The translations under genes were made by a program, and so were the position numbers. Source: an uncultured Brevibacillus sp. (lineage in GTDB: Bacteria; Bacillota; Bacilli; Brevibacillales; Brevibacillaceae). From it: 45,854 bases of DNA. This document shows positions 1-6,498 of this stretch, piece after piece. The notes beneath the pieces were generated by a model. It was not told the DNA's origin. It made no database searches and saw nothing but the letters and a program-made list of their open reading frames with translations. The stretch's first letter is position 1, and every line of letters starts with the position of its first letter. The stretch covers positions 1-45,854 of the forward strand of contig CAMIVR010000024.1 of assembly GCA_946402065.1 (NCBI GenBank). Reading direction: 5' to 3'.

Positions 1-118
1 GTTGCAGACGATTTTGCGCTGCCGTGACGGCAAACGGCACATTATGCTATTTTTCTTTCGGGTAAATCGAGGTATGATTTATTGGAATGTTTTAAAGGCT
101 CAACCTTAAAATCAGTGC

Positions 119-310
119 TTGACGGTTAAGTCCCCATGCGATGCCGATTGCACTCCAGTAGGATACCGAGACATTGCTTTCGTCGATCAAGGGAATGAGA
201 CGAAGGTCATTGAAACGTTCGACGCGGAAAGCTCCAATCCCGTAGAGTTCCAGCAAGCAGGCTGGCAAGCGATCATGGACAATTTCAAAGCCTATACCGA
301 ACAAAACTAA
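119..310 (+). pseudogene. C-terminal fragment of an AHSA1/SRPBCC-domain protein
   Basis: The last ~45 residues read as the end of an activator-of-Hsp90-ATPase-like (AHSA1, SRPBCC fold) protein: a strand with ETKVIETFDAE, then NPVEFQQAGWQAIMDNFKAY, which is the long C-terminal helix that closes the hydrophobic pocket in this family. Full-length members are about 140-160 residues; only about 60 are open here, starting at a TTG with no clear ribosome binding site, and an in-frame TAA lies at 107-109. The N-terminal two thirds are not recognisable in the first 118 bases, so this is a decapitated remnant rather than a small gene. A good intrinsic terminator follows directly. Confidence 0.6.
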
Positions 311-323
311 TCATCGCGAAGAA

Positions 324-357
324 GACGCCGGAGAAGATGCCCGGCGTCTTTCTTTTT
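324..357 (+). terminator. Intrinsic terminator after the SRPBCC fragment
   Basis: A perfect 8-bp stem (GACGCCGG at 324-331 with CCGGCGTC at 341-348), a 9-nt loop, and the T-rich run TTTCTTTTT. Its position 14 bases past the stop of the fragment suggests it was the native terminator of the parent gene. Confidence 0.8.
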
Positions 358-389
358 GAACCCTAGTACGAGCGTGCTCTCCGTTAGCC

Positions 390-806
390 TTAACCTTGTG
401 CCGCATCCATGTTCATGTAGTTAATGGCCCACAGATGGCCGTCCAAGTCCACGAAGCCCCAATGATACATGAACCCATGATCTTCAGGTTCAGCGTGCAA
501 TTTCCCGCCCAAGGAGACCGCGGTATTCACGATTTCATCGACCTTTTCCCGGCTCTCGAAGGCCAATGCGATCGTCATCTGCGCATACTTGCTCGTATCG
601 ACGGATTCCTTCTCCGTGAGCGTATTAAAGAATGCTTGATTGATCAGCATAACCTGCAGGTTGTCGCCGATCACGATGGCTACCGAAGTCTCGTTCTCGG
701 GAAATTGCGGGTTGAGCTCGAATCCGAGTCCGGTGAAGAACGCCTTCGATTGTTCTACGTTGTTTACAGGCAGATTGAAGCTCGTGAATGTGGACATTAA
801 TGCCAT
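390..806 (-). CDS. VOC family protein (glyoxalase/bleomycin-resistance fold)
   Basis: A 138-aa single-domain vicinal-oxygen-chelate protein. The beta-alpha-beta-beta-beta modules are visible: FTSFNLPVNNVEQSKAFFTGLGFE, then a middle stretch IVIGDNLQVMLI, and a C-terminal half ending HWGFVDLDGHLWAINYM, where the DLDGHLW turn is a hallmark of the family. Many members of this subgroup are annotated only as extradiol-dioxygenase-like; the substrate cannot be told. The ATG at 806 is chosen because GAGGTG lies 7 nt upstream; the frame is open further upstream but without a ribosome binding site. An ATG three codons later (797) is also possible. It appears to be monocistronic. Confidence 0.85.
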   Translation of the reverse strand: MALMSTFTSFNLPVNNVEQSKAFFTGLGFELNPQFPENETSVAIVIGDNLQVMLINQAFFNTLTEKESVDTSKYAQMTIALAFESREKVDEIVNTAVSLGGKLHAEPEDHGFMYHWGFVDLDGHLWAINYMNMDAAQG

Positions 807-1015
807 TTTTAAACACCTCATCGTCAAATTGGTTTGTTGTCATTGATGCCTTCGTTTATTTAGACGAAAGCCGATCCGGGAATTCATCGGTCTACTTGAT
901 TCGGAAGCGTGAATCTTGAAAATTAGACTGCTGCCATAACTTCCGGCTTGCGTAATTTCACTTGATTAAAGTAAGCCCCAAAACGTATCTCTTGAATTTC
1001 ACTCGAGTGTCACAG

Positions 1016-1585
1016 TCAGACGATCACGCGGTAGTGAAGCTGAACAACTCCGCATCGGAAGCGGCGCTCACCGAGCAACTCGAGCCGCATGCGGAGGTTG
1101 AATGCTCGCTTACCTCCACCCAAGACGATCGGATTAAGAAGCAGATGACACTCGTCGATCAGTCCCGCGCTCATCGCCTGCCCAGCAAGCTCGGGGCCGC
1201 CAATCGTAATGTCGGCTCCTGAAGACTCCTTCAGCCTCCGGATCGCATCTGGATCGAATTCGCGCTCGATCCTAGTCCTGGCGCTTGAAACTGACTGAAG
1301 TGTCTGGGAATAAACGATCTTCTCAGCAGCTCGCCAAATCTGCGCGAAGTCCCGCATTACCTCCGGTTGATCGCCGCTGGACGGGTTCATTTTGATGTTA
1401 GCCGTCTCCTAGTACACCATCGACTCGTACATTCGACGCCCGTACATGTAGGTGCCAATCGGCCGCTGGAAGTCAGTTCAGACCGCAAACACCTCGTCAT
1501 CGGAGATCGACCACTCGATATTGCCGCGCTCGTCCTCAATGTAACCGTCCAAAGATACATTAGCAGCGTAGATCAGTTTAGCCAT
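1016..1585 (-). pseudogene. Dihydrofolate reductase family (RibD C-terminal) protein, broken by two nonsense codons
   Basis: Reading the minus strand from the ATG at 1585 gives one continuous frame of about 190 codons that matches a RibD-C/dihydrofolate-reductase-like protein: MAKLIYAANVSLDGYIED at the start, RPIGTYMYGRRMYE, IVYSQTL, ADITIGGPELAGQA and LLLNPIVLGGGKRAF. Two stops interrupt it: a TGA at codon 36 (after DDEVFAV) and a TAG at codon 59 (MVY*ETA), where relatives usually have tryptophan. There is no frameshift between the segments, so the damage is point mutations, which suggests recent inactivation. The C-terminal part from 1390 is open but lacks the first half of the fold, so it is unlikely to be functional. 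Confidence 0.8.
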
Positions 1586-1747
1586 TTCGATAACGCCCTC
1601 CAATCTCTGTTCATAAACTATATTTTAAGACGTTTCAGTTCGGATTGTTTCTTACAGATTGCTAATCTAATCCGCTCGTTAGCTTACCAACGGGCGTCAG
1701 TCTACAACTTTATTTTCTCAGTCTAATATTTTATTTTCTTTCAACAA

Positions 1748-1821
1748 GGGGTACCGCTAACAAAGTGCGGGTTTTGTCCGCTAAGCCCTGAATGGGGTAT
1801 CGCCAGCAAAACGCAGATTTA
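1748..1821. repeat. Pair of degenerate 28-nt direct repeats
   Basis: Units at 1748-1775 and 1794-1821 both begin GGGGTA(C/T)CGC and share 20 of 28 positions by eye, with an 18-nt gap. There are only two units and no array. They lie in a non-coding stretch (1586-1830), next to gene fragments. They could be the worn end of a mobile element; this is not established. Confidence 0.4.
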
Positions 1822-1839
1822 CAATGTTAAGGACTTCAT

Positions 1840-1885
1840 AACACAAAAACAGCCAGTTTTCACCACGTTAAGGGTGTAACTGGCT
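1840..1885 (-). terminator. Hairpin terminator, minus strand
   Basis: AGCCAGTT (1851-1858) pairs perfectly with AACTGGCT (1878-1885), with additional CACC/GGGTG pairing inside. On the minus strand the stem is followed by GTTTTTGTGTT. It would end transcription coming from the fragment at 2190-2420. Confidence 0.6.
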
Positions 1886-1911
1886 ACTACCCCTACTTAT
1901 ATAAAATCAAA

Positions 1912-2226
1912 TTGAGAGGAATAAGAGTCATTCATGATACTCACATAGATTCAGATAAAGACATTCCTCTTCAGATGCTTATGCAACACACTGGCTCCTC
2001 TAATAATACTCTAGGGTTTATTCAGAACGATGAAAAATTCAGCGAAGTGGTACTAACATATTCTGATGGATCGAATGAGAAGCATGTTCTTCATCAAAAA
2101 TACTCGATTATAAAATCTAATTACCATTTGAATGATCTGAGGAAAGTAGAATCTATAGATAATAATGGAAATAGAAAAATAGTGTGGAGTCAGTTGTTTG
2201 TCTTAGATTCCCATATTATTTGGTAA
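1912..2226 (+). pseudogene. Unrecognised coding remnant
   Basis: This AT-rich frame is open from 1831 and encodes about 104 residues from a TTG at 1912 (preceded by no convincing ribosome binding site). Residues such as LGFIQNDEKFSEVVLTYSDG look like real protein but match no family I recognise. It overlaps the minus-strand frame at 2190-2420 at its 3' end. With no start codon and no promoter it is probably the 3' part of a lost gene; it could also be spurious. Confidence 0.25.
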
Positions 2227-2420
2227 GTTCCACCAAGGTTTAAGTTGTAAAAAGATACTGAGCTACCTTTATCAACATCTCCTGGTCCATAATCTCGAGT
2301 AGCAATTAGGTTGCTGTTACTATCATATAACCGCCATACAATATAAGCTTTTTCACCCGCATGAATTCCAGAGGCAAAGTAATTGACGTCAAAAGAAGTT
2401 AAAATCAGGAAACTTTTCAC
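2190..2420 (-). pseudogene. C-terminal fragment of an unknown beta-rich protein
   Basis: Seventy-six codons from a GTG, with an in-frame stop at 2436-2438. The composition (alternating hydrophobic and polar residues, AYIVWRLYDSNSNLIATRDYGPG, then GSSVSFYNLNLGGTYQIIWESK) suggests a beta-sandwich domain such as is found at the end of secreted Bacillales proteins. No signal peptide or ribosome binding site is present, so I read it as the 3' end of a larger gene. The hairpin at 1840-1885 lies downstream in the right orientation to be its terminator. Confidence 0.35.
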
Positions 2421-2487
2421 GTGTCCAGTCGTACATTACGATAACCGGCTTTTTTTCGGGATACATGCTAGAAAGGAGTGACTTCAT

Positions 2488-3150
2488 ATGATGGAAGACG
2501 TGCTGTTTTCGTTTTCGTTTGGCTTCGATGAAGTCATGTCCTGGCTGACGTTTATCTTCGGGATTATCGCTCCGCTGCTGGTGATCAGCCGGGTCAGGGT
2601 AGATCGGCTGAAAGAAACGATCGAATCGAACCTCAGCTATTGCCCAAATATCAATCCCGTACAAATCGAGCGCTATCCGGTCAACCCGCACGGCTTGCAT
2701 TTGTTCCGGATTCGATCCAGCCTGGACGGTGATCCGAAACCCCATGCATTGTTTTTCCAAGCATCCTGTTTGCTGAAGAACGCCAAAACGTTTTCAGAGA
2801 AAAAGGAGGAAAAACAATGTTTAAAATTATCGGTGAAGTATTGCTCTACGGGGTTTCTCTGCCGCTCATCGCCTTTCAGGCATTTATGGGACTGGATTCT
2901 TTTATCGACCTGCTCGCCCAGTTGTCTGAATACGGACGCATTAAATAATTCACAGCGATCAAATACGCACAGACGCCTGGAGGGACAATCAGCCAGGCGT
3001 TTGTTTATGTCCGGAGCGCTTTGCCGGGATTGCCTTTACGGAAGCGGCGGATTATCAAACATGTGCATGGCGAGGTCATCCAGGCGGAGCTGCACTTCCC
3101 GTTGCAGCTTGTCGACATCGATCCGGAACAAGTTCGTCTTGCCGCGCTGA
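2488..3150 (+). CDS. Hypothetical membrane-anchored protein, 3' end probably frameshifted
   Basis: An ATG-ATG start at 2488 follows GAAAGGAG at 8 nt, a convincing ribosome binding site. The N-terminus has one clear hydrophobic segment (MSWLTFIFGIIAPLLVIS, about residues 17-34) followed by a positive cytoplasmic side (RVRVDRLKE). I do not recognise the family. After about residue 105 the frame runs through the start and body of the better-supported small gene at 2818, and the amino-acid make-up becomes low-quality (Cys/Ser/Arg rich), so the true protein probably ended before 2818 and a frameshift has extended the frame. Confidence 0.35.
   Translation: MMEDVLFSFSFGFDEVMSWLTFIFGIIAPLLVISRVRVDRLKETIESNLSYCPNINPVQIERYPVNPHGLHLFRIRSSLDGDPKPHALFFQASCLLKNAKTFSEKKEEKQCLKLSVKYCSTGFLCRSSPFRHLWDWILLSTCSPSCLNTDALNNSQRSNTHRRLEGQSARRLFMSGALCRDCLYGSGGLSNMCMARSSRRSCTSRCSLSTSIRNKFVLPR
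2818..2949 (+). CDS. 43-residue small hydrophobic protein
   Basis: A short gene with an excellent ribosome binding site (AAAGGAGG, 7 nt before the ATG at 2818) and a strong terminator 23 nt after the stop. It encodes MFKIIGEVLLYGVSLPLIAF followed by QAFMGLDSFIDLLAQLSEYGRIK: one probable membrane helix (residues 3-24) and a short amphipathic tail. It follows the gene at 2488 closely and could be co-translated with it. No family is recognised; small membrane toxins, transporter regulators and phage-derived peptides can look like this, but nothing visible decides between them. Confidence 0.55.
2973..3009 (+). terminator. Intrinsic terminator of the 2488-2949 unit
   Basis: ACGCCTGG (2973-2980) and CCAGGCGT (2993-3000) form a perfect 8-bp stem followed by TTTGTTTAT. 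It separates the plus-strand pair from the convergent minus-strand gene ending at 3036. Confidence 0.8.
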
Positions 3151-3410
3151 CGCCAAAAGACAAAGTACTCGTCACGGTCTTTTTTGCTGCCGAGAACCTG
3201 TACTCCCGCTTTCCGCAGGTCGTATTGCGACGCTTTTTCCATCCCCGCGGCAGCATTGCCGAGAAAGCGGAACAGCTTCGCGTAACCGGCGGGCAGCTTC
3301 AGTACATCGTCGGTCGACGGAGCTTCCAGCAGCATGATGTCTTGCTTGAGAAAAATGCACGCCTGATGCCAGGTTACCCAGGAGAGAAGCAGATCTTGCG
3401 GTTCATTCAT
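3036..3410 (-). CDS. Unknown 124-aa protein, likely SOS-controlled
   Basis: A 124-codon gene starting at the ATG at 3410 (GGTGATG lies 3 nt before it). The protein is soluble, with no signal or membrane segment; the C-terminal half is charged and mixed alpha/beta (LGSKKDRDEYFVFWRQRGKTNLFRIDVDKLQREVQLRLDDLAMHMF). I do not recognise the family. What marks it is the promoter about 85 nt upstream: TTGCGA, 17-nt spacer, TATAAT, with a LexA-type box overlapping -35 and spacer. That predicts induction by DNA damage. The gene stands alone, convergent with the small membrane-protein gene. Confidence 0.6.
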   Translation of the reverse strand: MNEPQDLLLSWVTWHQACIFLKQDIMLLEAPSTDDVLKLPAGYAKLFRFLGNAAAGMEKASQYDLRKAGVQVLGSKKDRDEYFVFWRQRGKTNLFRIDVDKLQREVQLRLDDLAMHMFDNPPLP

Positions 3411-3507
3411 CTTGCATCACCACACCGAAATGTTGTTAAACCACATGAAGAATTTGGGACGAATCTACAACATGCGAGTCCGCTCGGGCCGCTCTCCACG
3501 TATTATT

Positions 3508-3536
3508 ATTATACAAACAGGAACAAACGTTCGCAA
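3508..3536 (-). promoter_or_regulatory. Sigma-A promoter overlapped by a LexA (SOS) box
   Basis: On the minus strand TTGCGA (3531-3536) and TATAAT (3508-3513) are exactly 17 nt apart. CGAACGTTTGTTCC, the reverse complement of 3520-3533, matches the Bacillus LexA consensus CGAACRNRYGTTYC at 13 of 14 positions. The box covers the end of -35 and most of the spacer, an ideal repression position. It points to the gene at 3036-3410. Confidence 0.7.
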
Positions 3537-3599
3537 TTTGTTCCGAAAAATATTCTTCCGGCGACCCCCTTTATTGTTCTCCCCTTAATCCAGCCGCCG

Positions 3600-3787
3600 T
3601 AGACTGGCCGCTGCGAAAAAAATTTTCGCTTTCGCGGCAATTCATACTTTACACATCAGAATACGTATTAATCTTTAGAAAAAAAAGATTCGCCTACTGG
3701 ACATCCAATGGCTCCCTGGGACCGGCTCGCCCGCGTCTTATGGGGCCTATTTTTTTTACACAAATTCAAAGAAAAAAGGGGATTTGG
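3600..3787 (+). promoter_or_regulatory. Leader of the truncated binding-protein gene with an attenuator-like hairpin
   Basis: About 190 bases without a gene. A weak promoter can be drawn (TTTACA near 3650). Further on GGCTCC (3712-3717) can pair with GGGGCC (3741-3746), followed by TATTTTTTTT: an intrinsic-terminator shape placed before the ribosome binding site AAAAGGGG of the gene at 3788. That arrangement suggests leader control of the former amino-acid-binding protein. I could not match the upstream part to any known riboswitch. Confidence 0.35.
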
Positions 3788-4045
3788 ATGATGAAAACCA
3801 GCTCAAGTTTTGTCGCAATCAGTTTGGCAGCGGCAGCGCTGTTAGCCGGATGCGGATCGGGACAGACGACAGGAGCGGCTACCGACGCTGCAACCGCCGG
3901 CACTACATCCGCTGCGGGCGCCAAGACGCCGGAAGTACGAAAAGTAAAAGTAGCCTACAACCAGGCATCCAAGCCGATTTCTTGGCTGGATGAAAAAGAT
4001 TGCTATTGTTTTCGGGAGAATCCATTATTCCCCACATTATGTTAA
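3788..4045 (+). pseudogene. Truncated ABC amino-acid-binding lipoprotein (N-terminal stub)
   Basis: The start (ATG-ATG at 3788, AAAAAGGGG upstream) leads into a lipoprotein signal peptide with lipobox ALLAGC, a Thr/Ala-rich linker, and KVKVAYNQASKPISWLDEKD, the first strand of a family-3 solute-binding protein for polar or sulfur amino acids. The match stops at about 3998; the next 15 codons (CYCFRENPL...) are foreign and end in TAA. Relatives are about 270 residues, so about three quarters of the gene is gone, together with any permease and ATPase partners. The break point is immediately upstream of the promoter of the NlpC/P60 gene. Confidence 0.75.
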
Positions 4046-4048
4046 AAA

Positions 4049-4077
4049 TTGTTGGTTTACTAGATTTAAGCGATAAT
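4049..4077 (+). promoter_or_regulatory. Sigma-A promoter of the NlpC/P60 gene
   Basis: TTGTTG (4049-4054), a 17-nt spacer and GATAAT (4072-4077), about 60 nt before the start codon of the next gene. It lies just past the break in the binding-protein gene. Confidence 0.5.
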
Positions 4078-4140
4078 GCTACCCTACTACTATGGTTTTT
4101 ATGGAAAGAAAGCCTATCATTCACAACTTGGAGGGTGCAA

Positions 4141-4773
4141 ATGAAAAAAGTCATACTGTTTAGTTCGATGTTAGCAGCCGGGATCATGTTTGCCTCTACT
4201 GCGTCAGCAGCTACTAATGATCAATACACAGTCAAGACCAATGACACTCTTTGGCTAATCTCCAAGAATTACGGCGTAAGTCTCTCAAGCTTGATGGCTG
4301 CCAATCCAAACGTAACACCGACTAACCTGTTGATTGGATCGAAGTTGACGATTCCCAAGACAACGCAGCAGACGCAATCGTGGGAGCAAAAAGCGGATGC
4401 CATCATCGCCACTGGGAAAACACAATTGGGCGTACCGTACGTATTCGGCGGCGATCAGCCTTATGTCGCGCTCGATTGCTCCGGGTTTATCCAGTACATA
4501 TTTGGTCAACACGGGTACGACCTGCCCCACTCCTCGGCAATGATCAGCCAGATGGGGACATCCGTCTCCAAAAGCCAGCTTCGCAAAGGGGATTTGGTCT
4601 TCCTGAGCGACACGTATCAAGACGGCGTGTCACATGTTGCCCTGTATCTGGGGAACAATCAGGTGCTGCAAGCGAGTACAAAAGGCGGCGAGCGCAAAGT
4701 CAAGATCAGCAGCTTCTTTGGCGATCCGTATTACGATGCTCACTATTGGGGAGCCAAGCGGATTATTCAGTGA
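4141..4773 (+). CDS. Secreted LysM-NlpC/P60 peptidoglycan endopeptidase
   Basis: A 210-aa exported cell-wall hydrolase of the gamma-D-glutamyl-diamino acid endopeptidase class. Residues 1-24 form a signal peptide ending in ASTASAA. Residues 28-72 are one LysM module (YTVKTNDTLWLISKNYGV...LIGSKLTIP) that binds peptidoglycan glycan. Residues 85-205 are the NlpC/P60 domain with catalytic Cys113 in LDCSGF and His165 in VSHVALYLG. The ATG at 4141 is chosen because TTGGAGGG lies 6 nt upstream and the signal peptide begins there; the frame is open upstream without such support. It has its own promoter and a strong terminator and is probably monocistronic, acting in wall turnover or daughter-cell separation. 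Confidence 0.93.
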   Translation: MKKVILFSSMLAAGIMFASTASAATNDQYTVKTNDTLWLISKNYGVSLSSLMAANPNVTPTNLLIGSKLTIPKTTQQTQSWEQKADAIIATGKTQLGVPYVFGGDQPYVALDCSGFIQYIFGQHGYDLPHSSAMISQMGTSVSKSQLRKGDLVFLSDTYQDGVSHVALYLGNNQVLQASTKGGERKVKISSFFGDPYYDAHYWGAKRIIQ

Positions 4774-4786
4774 TAGAGGTACGGAC

Positions 4787-4825
4787 ACAATCCCTTGCAG
4801 TATAAGTGCAGGGGATTGTATTTTT
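4787..4825 (+). terminator. Terminator of the NlpC/P60 gene
   Basis: Thirteen-base arms (4787-4799 and 4807-4819) pair with a single G-T wobble, followed by ATTTTT. It begins 14 nt after the stop codon. Confidence 0.85.
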
Positions 4826-4986
4826 ACAGTACGGGCGCTCCTGAATGGCACAGCCACCAATTTGTGTGAACGCGATAGAAAAACCAGAGAAAATGGAAAT
4901 AGGCTCCTGCTAGCCTACGCATGGTGTGTTCGTTGTGCCAAGTGGGTTAAATCAATAATATGGATAGCCAATGATTAGCATAAACC

Positions 4987-5185
4987 TGTTGGGTTTGTAT
5001 GGACATGCCGTCGCCGGACAAATACCCTTTTGCCGTACACAAGATACTGTTTGAAAACAACATCCTGATCGCCGAGAATTCGACCAATGTCGAGAAATTG
5101 CTGCACATAGGGGCGTTTGAAATCGTTGCCCTGCCGCTTAAGATCAGAGCGGCTTTGTCAGTAGCCCGCATCATTGCCCGAAGAA
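4987..5185 (+). pseudogene. C-terminal fragment of a cyclase family (kynurenine-formamidase-like) protein
   Basis: From 4999 the frame reads MDMPSPDKYPFAVHKILFEN, then NILIAENSTNVEKLLHIGAFEIVALPLKIRA. This is the last ~60 residues of a metal-dependent cyclase/arylformamidase: the D-x-PSPD motif, the EN-x-TN helix and the final LPLKI strand are characteristic. An in-frame stop at 4981 and the absence of the N-terminal HxGTHxD metal site show that the front 140 or so residues are missing. The frame runs on past the expected end (about 5183) into the antisense of the next gene. It is a remnant; no function is expected. Confidence 0.65.
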
Positions 5186-5186
5186 A

Positions 5187-5669
5187 TTATTCTAGGGTTT
5201 CAACTTCTTTTGCAGTCAAACTGTCCCAATCTCGATCAATTTTACATGTGTCCCCGGCCTTAATGATTGTCGCTTGTGCTTTGACAGTCTTGACAACATT
5301 TTTCGCAGACGAGGAAAACGTAAGCTCGAGAGTGTACGAAACGCTAAGAGAACCGGGTTCTTTATCTTCCTTTATCTGATCAATTGTTATCTTCCCGACT
5401 TCAATTGTGTACCCTTTCCGGAAAGCTTCCACAGTCGTAAAAGCATCTCTGTTTGTTAACAGGCTATTATATGCCTTTTCCGTTAAGAAGGGCTGCATCT
5501 TTTCATGAATATGCGAATAAGCATCATCGGCTTCCGTGTCTCTCTGAAGTTCGTACTGAGACTTTTTCAAATTCGTGATCATTGCTAATACCTGATCCTC
5601 TTTTAGTTGTTCATTACTACACCCGACGATTATCAAAATGAGACTGCACAACAGGCTAAAAAATCGCAT
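5187..5669 (-). CDS. Putative lipoprotein of unknown function
   Basis: A 160-aa protein with a type II signal peptide (RFFSLLCSLILIIVGC; the lipid-carrying Cys is about residue 17) and a soluble extracellular part with heptad-like helices (EDQVLAMITNLKKSQYELQRD) followed by a beta-rich end (SLSVSYTLELTFSS, CKIDRDWDS). The ATG at 5669 is preferred because AAAGGAGTG lies 6 nt upstream; an earlier start would add eight polar residues before the signal. No family is recognised. It overlaps the end of the dead cyclase frame on the other strand and has no obvious operon partner. Confidence 0.75.
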   Translation of the reverse strand: MRFFSLLCSLILIIVGCSNEQLKEDQVLAMITNLKKSQYELQRDTEADDAYSHIHEKMQPFLTEKAYNSLLTNRDAFTTVEAFRKGYTIEVGKITIDQIKEDKEPGSLSVSYTLELTFSSSAKNVVKTVKAQATIIKAGDTCKIDRDWDSLTAKEVETLE

Positions 5670-5777
5670 ATCTTCACTCCTTTTATTTTTCACTTTACAT
5701 AAGTCCGAAGGTAAAAATAAAGAAAAATTTCATACATTTCCCATTTATTCCTGTTGTTTCAGTCAACGAACAGCAAA

Positions 5778-5822
5778 AGCAGGCCAAAACTGTAAATCCT
5801 CCAGCTTTGGTCTGCTTTTTTC
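5778..5822. terminator. Bidirectional terminator hairpin
   Basis: AGCAGGCCAAA (5778-5788) pairs with TTTGGTCTGCT (5806-5816) with one mismatch; T-runs flank it on both sides, TTTTTT on the plus side and TTTTG on the minus side. On the minus strand it lies 3' of the broken glycine/serine operon and can end that transcript. Confidence 0.65.
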
Positions 5823-5830
5823 GAGGTTCG

Positions 5831-5926
5831 GACAAGATAGTCAAGCATGGTGCGAAACTGATACCAAGACACTTCACCGATCGCTTTGGCTAACGTATGA
5901 CTTTTTATCCCCCTATCAATACCGAC
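5831..5926 (-). pseudogene. IS200/IS605-type TnpB (OrfB) fragment
   Basis: On the minus strand this stretch reads VGIDRGIKSHTLAKAIGEVS then WYQFRTMLDYLVR. GID-x-GIK is the first RuvC strand of TnpB/IS1341-type OrfB proteins, and LAKAI-x-EVSW-x-QFRTMLEYK is the helix just after the middle of the same proteins. The two parts are normally about 100 residues apart, so this is an internally deleted scar. It is joined directly to the end of the gcvPA stub. Confidence 0.65.
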
Positions 5927-6086
5927 TGTATCGGGCTCGGCAAGCGCCGGCGGTATCTGCAAGCTGCCTTTAAAGCGAAACACTGTCGGGAATATACGCA
6001 AACAAGTCTTGAACGCTCGCAATACCGAGAAACGAAAGCCTCTCTGCCTTGTCTTCTACGGTCATCGGCAGATAGCGATCGTTCAC
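5927..6086 (-). pseudogene. gcvPA: gcvPA stub: N-terminus of glycine dehydrogenase subunit 1
   Basis: A GTG at 6086, with GAGGAGG inside the end of gcvH, opens a frame reading RYLPMTVEDKAERLSFLGI then SVQDLFAYIPDSV, the start of the glycine-cleavage P protein alpha subunit. An extra T after the GTT of SV shifts the frame to an early TAA at 5970; in the next frame the protein continues RFKGSLQIPPALAEPD, again typical GcvPA, and then stops at the tnpB scar. Full-length GcvPA is about 450 residues and is followed by GcvPB; both are absent here. The two-nucleotide gap to gcvH shows the original operon order. Confidence 0.8.
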
Positions 6087-6088
6087 GT

Positions 6089-6478
6089 TTATTCCTCCTC
6101 GATCAATGCCGCGTATTGTGCCGCATCGAGGAGTCCTGACAGCTCTTCGGGGTTGCTCAGCTCAATGACGATCATCCATCCTTGCCCGAAAGCATCCGTA
6201 TTAATTACCTCTGGATTGTCGTAAAGCGCAGTGTTCACTTCGACAACTGTGCCGCTGACGGGGGAAAACAAATCGGATACCGCTTTTACCGACTCAATCG
6301 TACCCATGGTTTGATCTGCGACGACTTCATCATCAACCTGGGGAATTTCCACGAATACGAGATCGCCCAGCTGATGCTGGGCAAAGTCGGTAATCCCTAC
6401 GCGCACTCGCGTCTCACCAAGAACCTCCACCCATTCGTGCTCCTTGCTGTACAGCCAATTGTCTACGACTTTTTTCAT
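6089..6478 (-). CDS. gcvH: Glycine cleavage system H protein
   Basis: A 129-aa lipoyl carrier protein that shuttles the aminomethyl group between the P, T and L proteins. The lipoyl lysine is Lys65 in TIESVKAVSD, and the family frame (SKEHEWV, VGITDFAQHQLGDLVFVEIP, LSPVSG-like SDLFSPVSGTVVEVN, GWMIVIEL) is complete. The start at 6478 has GGAGGAG 6 nt upstream. It follows sdaAA by 20 nt and is followed by the broken gcvPA. Here it may still serve as a lipoate carrier or work with a P protein encoded elsewhere; no gcvT or intact P subunit is in the window. Confidence 0.95.
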   Translation of the reverse strand: MKKVVDNWLYSKEHEWVEVLGETRVRVGITDFAQHQLGDLVFVEIPQVDDEVVADQTMGTIESVKAVSDLFSPVSGTVVEVNTALYDNPEVINTDAFGQGWMIVIELSNPEELSGLLDAAQYAALIEEE

Positions 6479-6498
6479 ATTTTGTTCTCCTCCCGTCT

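Noticed and set aside
1748..1821. Possible CRISPR-like repeats
   Set aside because: Only two degenerate units, 20 of 28 matching, with an 18-nt gap and no cas genes; not an array.
2389..2760. Minus-strand frame of 123 codons opposite the gene at 2488
   Set aside because: No ribosome binding site, and the plus-strand frame has a strong one with a plausible membrane anchor; I cannot exclude it fully.
3900..4187. Minus-strand frame across the binding-protein stub
   Set aside because: It crosses a recombination junction and the promoter of the next gene; no coding signals.
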